Positions 9,143 through 22,085 of a stretch of DNA of 64,000 bases are shown piece by piece (positions within the stretch are counted from its first letter, which is position 1; every line of letters starts with the position of its first letter). Under the pieces are notes generated by a model, which saw only the letters and a program-made list of their open reading frames with translations, was not told the origin of the DNA and did not search any database. This stretch comes from Prauserella muralis (lineage in GTDB: Bacteria; Actinomycetota; Actinomycetes; Mycobacteriales; Pseudonocardiaceae), in contig NZ_MASW01000002.1 in assembly GCF_003202285.1 (NCBI RefSeq), positions 496,001 through 560,000 of the forward strand, read 5' to 3'. The translations under genes and the position numbers were made by a program.

Positions 9143-10776
9143 GCAACCCGGTTAACGACCGTCGGTCGAAAACTCCGGAATGGGAGGCGCGGGCCGACCT
9201 GGTGGTGCTGGGCAGTGGGGTGGCCGGACTGACCGCCGCGCTGCGGGCCAGGGAGCTGGGCCTGCGCGTGCTGGTCGTGACGAAGGCGGCCGTGGCCGAC
9301 GGCAACACCCGCTGGGCGCAGGGCGGTGTGGCCGTCGTGCTCGACGGCGACCGCGACGCAGGCGACACCGTCGCCGCGCACGCCGCCGACACCCTGACGG
9401 CGGGCGCCGGGCTGTGCGACCCGGACGCGGTGGCGCGCATCGTCGGCGCGGGCCCCGCCGCGGTCGGATGGCTGCGGGCGTCCGGTGCCCGGTTCGACGC
9501 CGGTGCCACCGGGCTCGCCAGGACCCGCGAGGGCGGCCACAGCGCGTTCCGCGTCATCCACGCCGGCGGTGACGCCACCGGCGCCGAGGTGGAACGCGCG
9601 CTCGTCGCCGCGGCGGGGGCGCAGAGCGTGCCGGTGCTGGAACGGCACGTCGCGATCGACGCACTGCGCACCCCACTCGGCGAGGTCGCCGGTGTCACGG
9701 TGCTCGACCCGCACGGCGTGCCGGGGCTCTTGCGCGCCCCTGCGGTGCTCGTCGCCACGGGCGGCTTCGGCCAGCTCTACCAGGCCACGTCGAACCCGGA
9801 GGTCGCCACCGGCGACGGGCTCGCCCTGGCCCTGCGCGCGGGCGCGACCGTGGCCGACATCGAGTTCGTCCAGTTCCATCCCACCGTGCTCTACACGCCG
9901 GGCGCGCGGGGCCGGTGCCCGCTGGTCACCGAGGCCGTGCGCGGCGAGGGCGCCGTGCTGGTCGACGCGCTGGGCGTGCCCATCATGCGCGGCGTGCACC
10001 CGCTGGCCGACCTGGCCCCGCGTGATGTCGTGTCGGCCGCGATCACCCGGCATCTGGCGCACGCGCCGGGCGGCGTCGACGACCACGTGTTCCTCGATGC
10101 CACCGGCATCTCCGGCTTCGCGGCGCGGTTCCCGACCGTGTCCGCGGCCTGCCGCGAGGCGGGCGTCGACCCGGCCCGCGAGCCGATCCCGGTGACCCCG
10201 GCCGCGCACTTCGCCTGTGGCGGCGTCGTCACCGGCACCGACGGCCGCACAGGCGTCACCGGCCTGTACGCGGTGGGCGAGGTGGCGCGTACCGGCCTGC
10301 ACGGGGCCAACCGGCTGGCGTCGAACAGCCTGCTGGAGGGCCTGGTCGTCGGGCAGCGGGCCGCACGCGCGGTGGCCGAGGACCTGGCCGCGGGCGTGCT
10401 GGCCGACCCCCGGAACGGCCGGGAACCGGCGGCCGCCGTGGCGGCGGTGGCCGAGCGGGACTCGCTGCAGCGGGTGATGAGCCGCTACGCCGGCATCGGA
10501 CGTGACGCCGAAGGGCTCGCCGTGGCCGGCTCCGTGCTCGACCTGTCCACAGAGGACAGTCTGTTGTGGACGCAGGAGGCCGTGGAGGACGCCGCGCTGA
10601 CGCTGATCGCGCAGGCGCTGGTCGCCACGGCCGCGCGCCGGGAGGAGTCGCGCGGCTGCCACGTGCGTTCCGACTTCCCCGAGCGCGACGACGTGACGTG
10701 GCAGCGCAGCCAGGCCATCCGGCTCAGCCCCTCCGGCCAGCCGGTGCTGGCGGACCCCGTCCTGGAGGCCGCGTGA
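9139..10776 (+). CDS. nadB: L-aspartate oxidase
   Basis: FAD enzyme that oxidises L-aspartate to iminoaspartate for NadA. The 545-residue protein has the dinucleotide motif [17 protein letters not shown] at the N-terminus, [12 protein letters not shown], the fumarate-reductase-family active-site region [11 protein letters not shown] and the NadB motif [18 protein letters not shown]. It overlaps nadA upstream and nadC downstream by four bases each. Confidence 0.96.
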   Translation: MSNPVNDRRSKTPEWEARADLVVLGSGVAGLTAALRARELGLRVLVVTKAAVADGNTRWAQGGVAVVLDGDRDAGDTVAAHAADTLTAGAGLCDPDAVARIVGAGPAAVGWLRASGARFDAGATGLARTREGGHSAFRVIHAGGDATGAEVERALVAAAGAQSVPVLERHVAIDALRTPLGEVAGVTVLDPHGVPGLLRAPAVLVATGGFGQLYQATSNPEVATGDGLALALRAGATVADIEFVQFHPTVLYTPGARGRCPLVTEAVRGEGAVLVDALGVPIMRGVHPLADLAPRDVVSAAITRHLAHAPGGVDDHVFLDATGISGFAARFPTVSAACREAGVDPAREPIPVTPAAHFACGGVVTGTDGRTGVTGLYAVGEVARTGLHGANRLASNSLLEGLVVGQRAARAVAEDLAAGVLADPRNGREPAAAVAAVAERDSLQRVMSRYAGIGRDAEGLAVAGSVLDLSTEDSLLWTQEAVEDAALTLIAQALVATAARREESRGCHVRSDFPERDDVTWQRSQAIRLSPSGQPVLADPVLEAA

Positions 10777-11642
10777 CTGGTATCGAGAGCACGCTGGATG
10801 CCGACGACCTGCGGCGGGTGGTGAGCATCGCGCTGCAGGAGGACCTGCGCTACGGGCCGGACGCCACCACCGAGGCCACCGTGCCCGCAGGCGCCGTCGC
10901 CACCGCCAGGATCACCCCGCGCGCCGACGGCGTGCTGGCGGGTGGCCCGGCCGCGCTCGCCGTCTTCGACGCCGTGCTCGGTGAGAACCACGAGGTCCGG
11001 GCACGCACGCCCGACGGCTCGCCGCTCACCGCGGGGGAGCCCGCGCTCGTGGTGCACGGCACGGTCCGCGGCCTGCTCACCGCCGAGCGCACGGCGCTGA
11101 ACCTGCTCTGCCACCTCTCCGGGATCGCGACGGCGACGGCGGCGTGGGTGGCGGCCGTGGCGGGCACCGGGTGCGCGATCCGCGACTCCCGCAAGACGCT
11201 GCCGGGGCTGCGCCTGCTGGAGAAGTACGCGGTGCGCTGCGGCGGGGGCGTGAACCACCGGCTCGGACTCGGCGATGCCGTGCTGATCAAGGACAACCAC
11301 GTCGTGGCGGCAGGCTCGGTCGCCGCGGCGCTGCGCCTGGCGCGCGAGCGCGCGGGCGGGTTGCCGTGCGAGGTCGAGGTGGACGACCTGGGCCAGCTCG
11401 CGGAGGCCCTGGAGGCCGGTGCCGACGAGGTGCTGCTCGACAACTTCACCCCGCAGGAGTGTGCCCGGGCGGTGGAACTGCGCGACCGGACGGCGCCGAA
11501 GGCGCGGCTGGAGTCCTCCGGCGGGTTGCGGCTGGAGCACGCGCGCGCCTATGCGGAGTCGGGCGTGGACTACCTCGCGGTGGGTGCTCTCACCCATTCG
11601 GCCCCGGCCCTGGACCTCGGAATGGACCTCGGAACGGACTGA
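10773..11642 (+). CDS. nadC: Nicotinate-nucleotide pyrophosphorylase (carboxylating)
   Basis: Makes nicotinate mononucleotide from quinolinate and PRPP. The GTG at 10773 overlaps the nadB stop and gives a normal 289-residue protein ([17 protein letters not shown]); longer upstream frames run antisense-style through nadB and are not used. Motifs include ALNLLCHLSGIAT, the PRPP-binding RDSRKTLPGLRLLEKYAV and CGGGVNHRLGLGDAVLIKDNH. Last gene of the nadABC operon. Confidence 0.96.
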   Translation: MTGIESTLDADDLRRVVSIALQEDLRYGPDATTEATVPAGAVATARITPRADGVLAGGPAALAVFDAVLGENHEVRARTPDGSPLTAGEPALVVHGTVRGLLTAERTALNLLCHLSGIATATAAWVAAVAGTGCAIRDSRKTLPGLRLLEKYAVRCGGGVNHRLGLGDAVLIKDNHVVAAGSVAAALRLARERAGGLPCEVEVDDLGQLAEALEAGADEVLLDNFTPQECARAVELRDRTAPKARLESSGGLRLEHARAYAESGVDYLAVGALTHSAPALDLGMDLGTD

Positions 11643-11663
11643 CGCGGCACTAAGGTGAGGGTC

Positions 11664-12298
11664 ATGGGCGGAGCAGTCACGGTGGGCGTCATCGAGGACC
11701 ATCCGCTGTACCGCGAGGCACTGGCCCGGGTGCTGTACGAGGCCGAGGACGTGCGGCTGGGCGCGGTCGCCGACTCGGTGGGCCGCTTCGCCGCGTCCGG
11801 CCAGCCCGCCGACAGCGTCGTCGTGCTGGACCTGAAGCTGCGCGGGCTCGCCGACGTCGGCGCGGTGCGCCAGCTCGTCGGCATGGGCTACCGGGTGCTG
11901 GTGCTCTCGGCCTACGCGGGCCGCGACGAGGTGCTGAGCGCGATCGCGGCCGGGGCGCACGGCTACCTCACCAAGGACGCCGACGGCGAGGAGATCCTGG
12001 CCGCGGTGCAGGACGTCGCCGCGGGCGGCTCCCACGTCTCGCCGGTGCTGGCGTCGTTCGTGCTCGACGCGCAGCGGGCCGGTTCGCGGCTCGACCTCTC
12101 CGAACGCGAGCGGGAGGTGCTGTCCCTGGTGGCGGCGGGGGAACGCGACCAGGACATCGCCGAGGCGATGCACATCAGCGTGCGCACCGTGCGCTCCTAC
12201 CTCGACCGCATCAGGGACAAGACCGGCAGGCGGCGCAGGCCGGAGCTGACCAGGCTGGCCATCGAGCAAGGCATCGCCTCGCCCGGCGGCCGGGAGGC

Positions 12299-12302
<4 letters not shown>
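11664..12302 (+). CDS. LuxR/NarL-type response regulator, no kinase nearby
   Basis: A 212-residue transcription factor with a receiver domain (about 1-120: acidic IEDH, phospho-acceptor aspartate in VVVLDLKL, lysine in YLTKDAD) and a C-terminal LuxR helix-turn-helix ([39 protein letters not shown]). The ATG at 11664 is chosen because AAGGTGAGG precedes it; a GTG at 11655 would remove that site. No histidine kinase is in the window, so it is an orphan here. Its TAG stop shares the bases CTAG with the stop of the converging amidase gene. Targets unknown. Confidence 0.86.
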
Positions 12303-16163
<3,861 letters not shown>

Positions 16164-16319
16164 ATGTCGGGCCAGTGGGTGGCCCTGCTGCTGCTCGCCG
16201 TCGCCGGGTTCCTGGCAGGCGGCGCGTACAGCACGTGGAAGAACTCGCGCGCCCTCGCCGTCACGCTGGGCTTTGCCGCCGCCTTGGCGGTCGGCGGAGC
16301 CGTAGCCTGGCTCGCCTAG
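16164..16319 (+). CDS. Small two-helix membrane protein after hisB
   Basis: A 51-residue protein whose ATG touches the hisB stop. Two hydrophobic stretches (about residues 4-20 and 31-50) are joined by a short polar loop STWKNSR, so it should be a small integral membrane protein. A gene of this kind commonly sits between hisB and hisH in actinobacteria. Here no hisH follows; the 89-bp repeat begins five bases after the stop. Function unknown. Confidence 0.75.
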   Translation: MSGQWVALLLLAVAGFLAGGAYSTWKNSRALAVTLGFAAALAVGGAVAWLA

Positions 16320-16323
16320 CCCC

Positions 16324-16412
16324 AAGCTCCCCAATGCCACATTTGTTCCATTGGATGGAGCGAATGCGGCATTCGCTCCATCCAGTGGAGCGAATGCCGC
16401 ATTGGGGAGCGT
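16324..16412. repeat. 89-bp palindromic intergenic repeat, copy 2
   Basis: Same length and ends as copy 1 (AAGCTCCCCAATG ... CATTGGGGAGC, last bases GT instead of TT). The inside carries the palindrome GCATTCGCTCCA / TGGAGCGAATGC and a partly degenerate second unit (TTGTTCCATTGGATGGAGCG). Its sequence is almost the reverse complement of copy 3, so these two are the same element in opposite orientation. It lies between the end of the truncated his run and the end of the leftward MMPL gene. Confidence 0.85.
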
Positions 16413-16427
16413 GCCGCCGGCGAAGGG

Positions 16428-18605
16428 TTACACCGGTTCGAGGGTTTTCGCGGTGCCCTGGCCACCTTCTCCAGGCCTGGTCGCCAGGCGCTCGCCCTCG
16501 ACGTCGACGTTCGGCAGGATGCGGTCCAGCCAGCGCGGCAGCCACCATGCCCGCCTGCCGAGCAGTGACATCACGGCGGGCACGATCGTCATGCGCACCA
16601 CGAACGCGTCCACCGCGACCCCGAACGCCAGCGCGAAGCCGATGGACTGGATCAGCGTCTGCTGCGCCAGGACGAACCCGGCGAACACGCTCGTCATGAT
16701 CAGCGCCGCCGCCACGACCACCCTCGCGCCGTGCCGGAAGCCGGTGACCATCGCCGCGTCCGGCTCGGCGCCGTGGACGTACTCCTCGCGCATGCGGGTC
16801 ACCAGGAACACCTGGTAGTCCATCGCGAGTCCGAAGAGGACGCCGATCAGCAGGATCGGCAGCATGCTCATGATCGGCCCGGTGCTCTCGACACCGAGTA
16901 CGCCGGCGAGCCAGCCCCACTGGAAGACGGCGACGACGGCGCCGAACGCGGCGGCCACCGAACCGAGGAATCCCAGGGTGGCCTTCAGCGGCACGATCAG
17001 CGAGCGGAACACCAGCGTCATGAGCACGAACGCCAGCCCGACGATGAGCGAGAGGTAGGGCAGCAGCGCGTCGGCCATCTTCCGGGAGACGTCGATGTTC
17101 ATCGCCGTCTGCCCGGTGACGGCCACCTGCACGCCGGACTCGGCCTGCCAGGCCTGCGCGTGGTCGCGGATGTCGGTGACCAGGTTCTCGGTGGCCTCGG
17201 TGTCGGGGCCGCTGCGCGGGATCACGCTCAGCAGCGCGGTGTCGCCCTGGGCGTTGAACCGCGGCGGTGTCACCGCGGCCACGTCGCCGAGCGCGGTGAT
17301 CTCCCTGGCGACCTGCTGCACGGCCTGCCCTGCGTTGCCGTCGGTCTGCAGCACGACGGTCAGCGGCCCGTTGGCGCCGGGGCCGAAACCGGAGCTGATG
17401 AGGTTGTACGCCTTGTGCTGCGTGGAGTCCGGCGGCGCGGCGTTGTCGGCGGGCAGGCCCAGCCGCATGGCGGTGGCCGGGATCGCCACGACCAGCAGTG
17501 CCGCGAGGGAACCGAGCAGCATCACGACCCGGTGGCGCGCGACGAACGCCGCCCAGCGCCCGCCCGCGGTCGGGCCGTCGTGGTGGTTGGCGCGCAGGCC
17601 GGGGATGCGGCCGCCGAGCACCTTCGTGCCCGCGAAGCCGAGCACGGCCGGAAGCAGCGTCACCGCGATGAGCACCGCGATGGCGACGGTGGCCGACGCG
17701 GCCAGGCCCATCTCGCCCAGCAGCGGCACGCCGACGACGGTGAGCCCGGCGAGCGCGATGATGACGGTGAGGCCCGCGAACACCACCGCGGAGCCCGCCG
17801 TGCCGACGGCGTGCGCGGCGGCGTCGATGGGTTCTCGCCCGGTACGCAGTTCGTGCCGGTAACGCGACACGATGAACAGCGCGTAGTCGATGCCGACGGC
17901 GAGGCCGATCATCAGTGCCAGCACGGGCGTGTTGGAGTTGAGGTCGAGGAAGCCGGAGGCTACGGTGATGCCCGCCATACCGACGCCCACCCCGATGAGC
18001 GCGGTCAGCAGCGGCAGACCGGCGGCGATGAGCGAGCCGAACGTGACGATCAGGACGACGGCGGCGACCGCGACCCCGATGCCCTCGGTCGCCTGCGTCT
18101 CGAACGGTGCCTGCGCGGCGTCGCCGCCGAACTCCACCTGCATGCCCGCCTCGCGGCCCGGCTCGGCGGCCGCGAACAGCGCCTCGCGTTCGGCGTCGGT
18201 GAGTTCGAATCCCTGCACCGCGTAGCTCACCTGCACGAGCGCCACCCGGCCGTCGGGCGACACCGAGCGGGTCTGGAACGGGTCGGCCACGCTGGTGACC
18301 TTGGGCGCGTCACGCAGCTCGGACACCACGCCCTCGACGGCGGCCCTGTCGAGGGTGCTGCCCTCGGGGGCGGCGATCACCACCCGGGCCGTGGCGCCCC
18401 CGGCGTTGGCCTCCGGGAACTTCGTCTGCAGCTGTTCGATGGCACGCTGCGACTCGGTGCCGGGAATGGTGACCGAGTTGGTCAGCTGGCCGGACAGGGT
18501 GAACGAGCCGACGCCCAGCGCCAGCAGCAGCACCACCCACAGGCCGGTGACGAGGCCTCGGCGGCGGAAGGACAGCCGGCCGAGACGGGACAGCAGGACG
18601 GCCAC
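16428..18605 (-). CDS. MMPL/RND-type membrane exporter
   Basis: A 725-residue transporter with the MMPL layout: one N-terminal transmembrane helix, a large extracytoplasmic domain, a block of helices, a second soluble domain, and a second block. Typical segments are GLAVGIDYALFIVSRYRHEL and LFGLAMDYQVFLVTRMREEYV, with the acidic residues of the proton relay. The GTG at 18605 (MAVLLSRLGRLSFRRR) fits family N-termini; the longer open frame would read through the operator region. Substrate unknown; lipids or drugs are usual for the family. Divergent from, and probably repressed by, the adjacent TetR protein. Confidence 0.9.
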   Translation of the reverse strand: MAVLLSRLGRLSFRRRGLVTGLWVVLLLALGVGSFTLSGQLTNSVTIPGTESQRAIEQLQTKFPEANAGGATARVVIAAPEGSTLDRAAVEGVVSELRDAPKVTSVADPFQTRSVSPDGRVALVQVSYAVQGFELTDAEREALFAAAEPGREAGMQVEFGGDAAQAPFETQATEGIGVAVAAVVLIVTFGSLIAAGLPLLTALIGVGVGMAGITVASGFLDLNSNTPVLALMIGLAVGIDYALFIVSRYRHELRTGREPIDAAAHAVGTAGSAVVFAGLTVIIALAGLTVVGVPLLGEMGLAASATVAIAVLIAVTLLPAVLGFAGTKVLGGRIPGLRANHHDGPTAGGRWAAFVARHRVVMLLGSLAALLVVAIPATAMRLGLPADNAAPPDSTQHKAYNLISSGFGPGANGPLTVVLQTDGNAGQAVQQVAREITALGDVAAVTPPRFNAQGDTALLSVIPRSGPDTEATENLVTDIRDHAQAWQAESGVQVAVTGQTAMNIDVSRKMADALLPYLSLIVGLAFVLMTLVFRSLIVPLKATLGFLGSVAAAFGAVVAVFQWGWLAGVLGVESTGPIMSMLPILLIGVLFGLAMDYQVFLVTRMREEYVHGAEPDAAMVTGFRHGARVVVAAALIMTSVFAGFVLAQQTLIQSIGFALAFGVAVDAFVVRMTIVPAVMSLLGRRAWWLPRWLDRILPNVDVEGERLATRPGEGGQGTAKTLEPV

Positions 18606-18654
18606 GCCAGGACTCCGTTCTGGTGCGGGTTCATACGATCGGGTACCTCCGAAG

Positions 18655-18740
18655 CTAGCCGATCGGCAAGGCCCATCCAAGCCGATCGGCAAGTATGTGA
18701 CTAGCCGAACAGCAAGTGGCGAGCTAGCCGATCGGCAGGT
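18655..18740. promoter_or_regulatory. Four tandem TetR-type operators at 23-bp spacing
   Basis: Four copies of a 17-bp site start at 18655, 18678, 18701 and 18724, each exactly 23 bp after the last. The consensus is CTAGCCGATCGGCAAGT; the core GCCGATCGGC is a perfect 10-bp palindrome in copies 1, 2 and 4 and GCCGAACAGC in copy 3. They fill the space between the MMPL gene and the tetR gene. Binding by the adjacent TetR protein is inferred. Confidence 0.75.
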
Positions 18741-18768
18741 ACCGTCGTGCTGCTTGTGAGGAGGTGCC

Positions 18769-19341
18769 ATGTCTGCCGGCACTGTTGCCGAAAGCACCCG
18801 CTCGCGGTTGCTGACCACGGCGCTGAGGTTGTTCAGCGAGCACGGCGTCGAGGGAACGTCGCTGCAGATGATCGCCGACGAGCTCGGCGTCACGAAGGCG
18901 GCCGTCTACTACCACTTCAAGACGAAGGACGAGATCACCGAGGCCGTCGCGCAGCCCGCGCTGGCCGAGCTCGAGGACATCCTCGACGCGGCGGCGGCAC
19001 AGCGCACCCGGGGCGCGCAGATCGACCACGCGCTGGCCGGGTTCGTCGACCTCGTCGTGCGGCACAGGGCGCTGGTGGCATTGTTCAACAGCGATCCCGG
19101 GGTCGTGCGGGCGATCGACCGCACGCTGCAGGGCGCGGAGAACTTCAAGCTGCGCATGCTGAGCCTGCTGGTCGGTCCCGACGCCGACACCTCGGCCCGG
19201 CTGACGGTGGACGTGCTGCTCGCCGGACTCGCGCTCGCGGGCGGGTCACCCGACAACACCGACATCGACGACGACACCCTGCGGGAGCGCCTGATCGAGA
19301 TCGGGCGGCGGCTACTGGGCAGGCGCAGGCCCCGGTCCTGA
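18769..19341 (+). CDS. TetR-family regulator of the MMPL exporter
   Basis: A 190-residue one-component repressor. The N-terminal helix-turn-helix reads LRLFSEHGVEGTSLQMIADELGVTKAAVYYHFKTKDEI, typical of TetR; the C-terminal part is the variable ligand domain. The ATG has a strong ribosome site, GAGGAGG. It is transcribed away from the MMPL gene across four tandem palindromes, so it probably controls both genes. Ligand unknown. Confidence 0.9.
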   Translation: MSAGTVAESTRSRLLTTALRLFSEHGVEGTSLQMIADELGVTKAAVYYHFKTKDEITEAVAQPALAELEDILDAAAAQRTRGAQIDHALAGFVDLVVRHRALVALFNSDPGVVRAIDRTLQGAENFKLRMLSLLVGPDADTSARLTVDVLLAGLALAGGSPDNTDIDDDTLRERLIEIGRRLLGRRRPRS

Positions 19342-19420
19342 GACGGGCGGCACGCCGCGTGCCGGAACCGACGGCGAGCGACGCGACCATCCCCAATGGA
19401 CGGTGCCACCGCCCGCCTCA

Positions 19421-19990
19421 CTACTGCGGAGGAGCCATCCGGCGCAGGAACCGCGGCGGAACGTGACGGGTCAGCCAGACCCCGTTCGCACTGAGCCGGA
19501 ACTCATGGCCGTCGGCGGCCATCGCCCGCGCGCCGACCTCCAGGATCACCGGCGTTCCGCGCCGGGCGCCGACGGAGGCAGCGGTGGCCGGTGCCGCCGA
19601 CAGGTGCACGTCGTGCCTGCGCTGCGGGCGCAGCCCCTCGCGCAGGATCGCGGGCAGGAACCGTTCGACCGTGCCGTGGTAGAGCAGTGGGGGAGGAGTC
19701 GCCGTGGGCAGGCCGAGGTCCACGGCGACGCTGTGTCCCTGGCTGGCCCTGATCCTCGTGCCGGTGTCGTCGAAGCTGAACCGCCGCTTGTCGTTGCGCT
19801 CCACGACCTCGGCGAGTTGCTCACGGGTCAGCGCGAGACCGTGCCTGCCGAGGGCGGCGAGCAGTGTGCTCACCTCGACCCAGCCGTTGTCGTCCAGGCG
19901 GATGCCGATGCGCTCCGGCGCATGGCGCAGATGCAGCGCGAGTCGCTTGGACACGCGCACGATGTCGTTGTCCTTCATTCCGGACGCCAT
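19421..19990 (-). CDS. kptA: RNA 2'-phosphotransferase (KptA/Tpt1 family)
   Basis: About 189 residues. Tpt1/KptA enzymes remove an internal RNA 2'-phosphate with NAD+, giving ADP-ribose 1''-2'' cyclic phosphate. The family motifs are visible: SKRLALHLRHAPERIGIRLD at the N-terminus, RASQGHSV, LYHGTVERFLPAILREGL and HVHLSAAPATA-like HDVHLSAA. The ATG at 19990 is used; ATG at 19978 or GTG at 19996 are alternatives and none has a clear ribosome site. The eukaryotic tRNA-splicing substrate does not exist in bacteria, so the RNA target is unknown. Confidence 0.85.
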   Translation of the reverse strand: MASGMKDNDIVRVSKRLALHLRHAPERIGIRLDDNGWVEVSTLLAALGRHGLALTREQLAEVVERNDKRRFSFDDTGTRIRASQGHSVAVDLGLPTATPPPLLYHGTVERFLPAILREGLRPQRRHDVHLSAAPATAASVGARRGTPVILEVGARAMAADGHEFRLSANGVWLTRHVPPRFLRRMAPPQ

Positions 19991-20044
19991 TGGCACACGG
20001 ACGGGGGCCGGGACGCAAGCGATTAACCCGAGCGTCGTTCGCGT

Positions 20045-20518
20045 TCAGATGCCGCCCTCGGCGGCGGGCTTGAGCAGCGGCGCGCCAGGGCCGAACCGGG
20101 CGAGCCGGTCGTCGACGTTGTGCAGGCCGCACGTGCGCAGTGACAGGCAGCCACAGCCGACACAGCCGGTGAGCTGGTCGCGCAACCGCTGTAGGGCGTC
20201 GATGCGCGCGTCGAGCTCGTCGCGCCAGTTGCGCGACAGCCGGGCCCAGTCCGCCTTGGTGGGCGCGTGGTCGCGCGGCAGCGTGGCCAGTGCCTCGCCG
20301 ATCTGCTCCAGGCTGAGGCCCACCCGCTGCGCCGCACGGATGAACGCGATGCGGCGCAGGACGGTACGCGGGTAACGACGCTGGTTGCCCGCGGAACGCT
20401 CCGACGTGATGAGGCCCCGGTCCTCGTAGAATCGCAGCGCGGTGTGCGGCACGCCGCTACGGTCCGCGACCTGGCCGATGCTCAGGTAGTCGCCAAGCTT
20501 CGTCGTCACGACCGCCAC
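20045..20518 (-). CDS. soxR: Redox-sensitive MerR-family activator SoxR
   Basis: A 157-residue MerR-type regulator. The N-terminal DNA-binding part reads LSIGQVADRSGVPHTALRFYEDRGLITSERSAGNQRRYPR; a dimerisation helix follows; the C-terminal CVGCGCLSLRTC holds the [2Fe-2S] cluster of SoxR (CX2CXCX5C). In actinobacteria SoxR senses redox-active compounds and controls small gene sets. The start is a GTG. A 14-bp perfect palindrome lies 13 bases upstream and may be its own operator. Confidence 0.92.
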   Translation of the reverse strand: MAVVTTKLGDYLSIGQVADRSGVPHTALRFYEDRGLITSERSAGNQRRYPRTVLRRIAFIRAAQRVGLSLEQIGEALATLPRDHAPTKADWARLSRNWRDELDARIDALQRLRDQLTGCVGCGCLSLRTCGLHNVDDRLARFGPGAPLLKPAAEGGI

Positions 20519-20530
20519 AGTACCCTGAGT

Positions 20531-20544
20531 TCCACCTAGGTGGA
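20531..20544. promoter_or_regulatory. Perfect palindrome upstream of soxR
   Basis: TCCACCTAGGTGGA is a 14-bp perfect palindrome between soxR and the small gene upstream on the same strand. It differs from the classic SoxR box core (CCTCAAG-N6-CTTGAGG) but has similar dyad geometry. Candidate autoregulatory site; binding protein inferred. Confidence 0.4.
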
Positions 20545-20563
20545 GGTTGCGACGAGGCGCAGG

Positions 20564-20758
20564 TCACGGCTGTGGTGTCGGCCGGCCGGTCCAGTGGGAG
20601 TTCGGCCGTTCGCGCCGCGGCGGGTCCTCCGAGTGTTCCCGCATCCGCCGCCGTGTCTGCCTGGGCAGCACGACATCGGAGATGACGGGGAAGGGCTCGC
20701 TGTCGATGTCGTCCCGCCAAGCCCGCAACAACCGGTCGAGTGTGTCTTCGTCGGCCAT
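20564..20758 (-). CDS. Small hypothetical protein upstream of soxR
   Basis: A 64-residue soluble, highly charged protein (MADEDTLDRLLRAWRDDIDSEPFPVISDVV...), acidic at the N-terminus and rich in arginine and proline at the C-terminus. The ATG has a clear GGGAGG ribosome site, which is the main reason to accept it as a gene. No domain is recognised. It lies 45 bases upstream of soxR on the same strand. Confidence 0.6.
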   Translation of the reverse strand: MADEDTLDRLLRAWRDDIDSEPFPVISDVVLPRQTRRRMREHSEDPPRRERPNSHWTGRPTPQP

Positions 20759-20906
20759 GGTGGCCTCCCGAGGCGTAACGTGACCACTCTACTACCCGGA
20801 AGGCGTCTTCGCTAAACACCGTTTTCAGGGATCGGTTCGCCGGGATCGTCACCCAGTGTGGTCGCCGCCGTCGTCCCGCGCACGCCGGCGGCGTCCACTG
20901 TGGAGC

Positions 20907-21941
20907 TCAGGCCGGGACCCGGCTGGTGCTCTGCCTGAGCACGACCTCGCCGGGCAGCCGCAGCACCCGGCTGCGGGTACCCCGGCTGTCGCGGATCGCC
21001 AGCTCCATCGCCCGCTCGCCGAGCTCCTCCAGCGGCAGGGCCACGGTGGTGAGCGCGGGTGTCAGGTCCCGCACCACCGGGATGTCGTCGAACCCGGCCA
21101 GTGAGACGTCGGCGGGCACGGACAGTCCCGCCTCGCGCAGCGCGGTCATCGCTCCGATGGCCATCACGTCGGTCACCGCGAACACGCACGTGGCCTCCAA
21201 GCCGCGTGCGAGCAGCCGCGACATCGCGGAATGGCCGCCGTCGCGGGTGAAGGCGGCCTCGACGATGTCGGACTCCGCCAGCTCGACACCGGCCTCGGCG
21301 AGCCCCTCGCGGAACCCGGCGAGCCGGTCGACCACGGTCGTGAGCGCGCGCGGGCCGGCGAGCACCGCGAACCTGCGGTGCCCCAGCTCCAGCAGTGCCC
21401 TGGCCAGCGCGGCGGCACCCTCGCGGTTCTCCGGCTGCACGCTGTCGACCCGCAGGCTGCGGTGCCTGCTGACCACGGCCACCTGGCCGCCGCCGCGCCG
21501 GTACGGGTCGATCTCGGCCGCGAGCGCCCGCTCCCACGCCTTGTCCTCGAAGCCGGAGCCGACGAGCAGGATCGCCGATGCCCGCTGCGCCCGCAGCATC
21601 GAGATGTAGGCGATCTCCTTCTGCGGATCCCGGAACGTGCTCGCGAGCATCACGAGCAGGCCGTTGTCGCCCGCGACCCGCATGACGCCGCGGGCGATGG
21701 CGGCGAAGTACGGGTCGCTGACGTCGTGGCAGATCACACCCACCGTGCGGTGCGACGCTCCGGCCAGCGCCTGTGCGTGCGCGTTGGGGGTGTACGCGAG
21801 CTGTTCGGCGGCGGCCAGGACCCGTTCGCGCAGGTCCGCACGCACCTTCGTGGTGCCGTTGAGCGCCCGGGAGGCCGTCGCCAGCGACACCTCGGCGGCG
21901 CGGGCGACGTCCTCGAGCGTCACGTGGGGTCGGCCGTCCAT
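20907..21941 (-). CDS. LacI-family transcriptional regulator
   Basis: A 344-residue repressor: LacI helix-turn-helix at the N-terminus (VTLEDVARAAEVSLATASRALNGTTKVRADLRERVLAAAEQLAYTPN) followed by a periplasmic-binding-protein-like sugar domain. The ATG at 21941 has AGGAG six bases upstream; a TTG at 21947 is less likely. The next gene upstream on the same strand encodes a sugar lactonase, with repeated half-sites in the gap between them, so a role in sugar-acid metabolism is likely. Confidence 0.9.
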   Translation of the reverse strand: MDGRPHVTLEDVARAAEVSLATASRALNGTTKVRADLRERVLAAAEQLAYTPNAHAQALAGASHRTVGVICHDVSDPYFAAIARGVMRVAGDNGLLVMLASTFRDPQKEIAYISMLRAQRASAILLVGSGFEDKAWERALAAEIDPYRRGGGQVAVVSRHRSLRVDSVQPENREGAAALARALLELGHRRFAVLAGPRALTTVVDRLAGFREGLAEAGVELAESDIVEAAFTRDGGHSAMSRLLARGLEATCVFAVTDVMAIGAMTALREAGLSVPADVSLAGFDDIPVVRDLTPALTTVALPLEELGERAMELAIRDSRGTRSRVLRLPGEVVLRQSTSRVPA

Positions 21942-22000
21942 ACGCAACTCCTGGTAAAGAACGCTTGACCGGGCGATCCCGGTCTGCCCACTCTACCTGT

Positions 22001-22024
22001 AAGCGCATTCAGAAAGCGCATTCA
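22001..22024. promoter_or_regulatory. Direct repeat, candidate LacI-family half-sites
   Basis: AAGCGCATTCA occurs twice, at 22001-22011 and 22014-22024, in the gap before lacI. The GCGC-containing half-site resembles operators of LacI-family proteins, but here the two copies are direct rather than inverted. Tentative. Confidence 0.4.
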
Positions 22025-22085
22025 CCTGCCGGGAACCTGGTCTCGATCAGGTACTTTCCGGGCGCTGCTCAGTCCGCGGGCCGCC

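Noticed and set aside
16731-18704. 657-codon plus-strand frame opposite the MMPL gene
   Set aside because: Shadow of the MMPL reading frame, histidine/arginine/glycine-rich, no motif.
19385-19400. Possible fourth copy of the 89-bp repeat (CCCCAATGGACGG)
   Set aside because: Only about eight bases match the repeat end and no partner end or hairpin unit follows.
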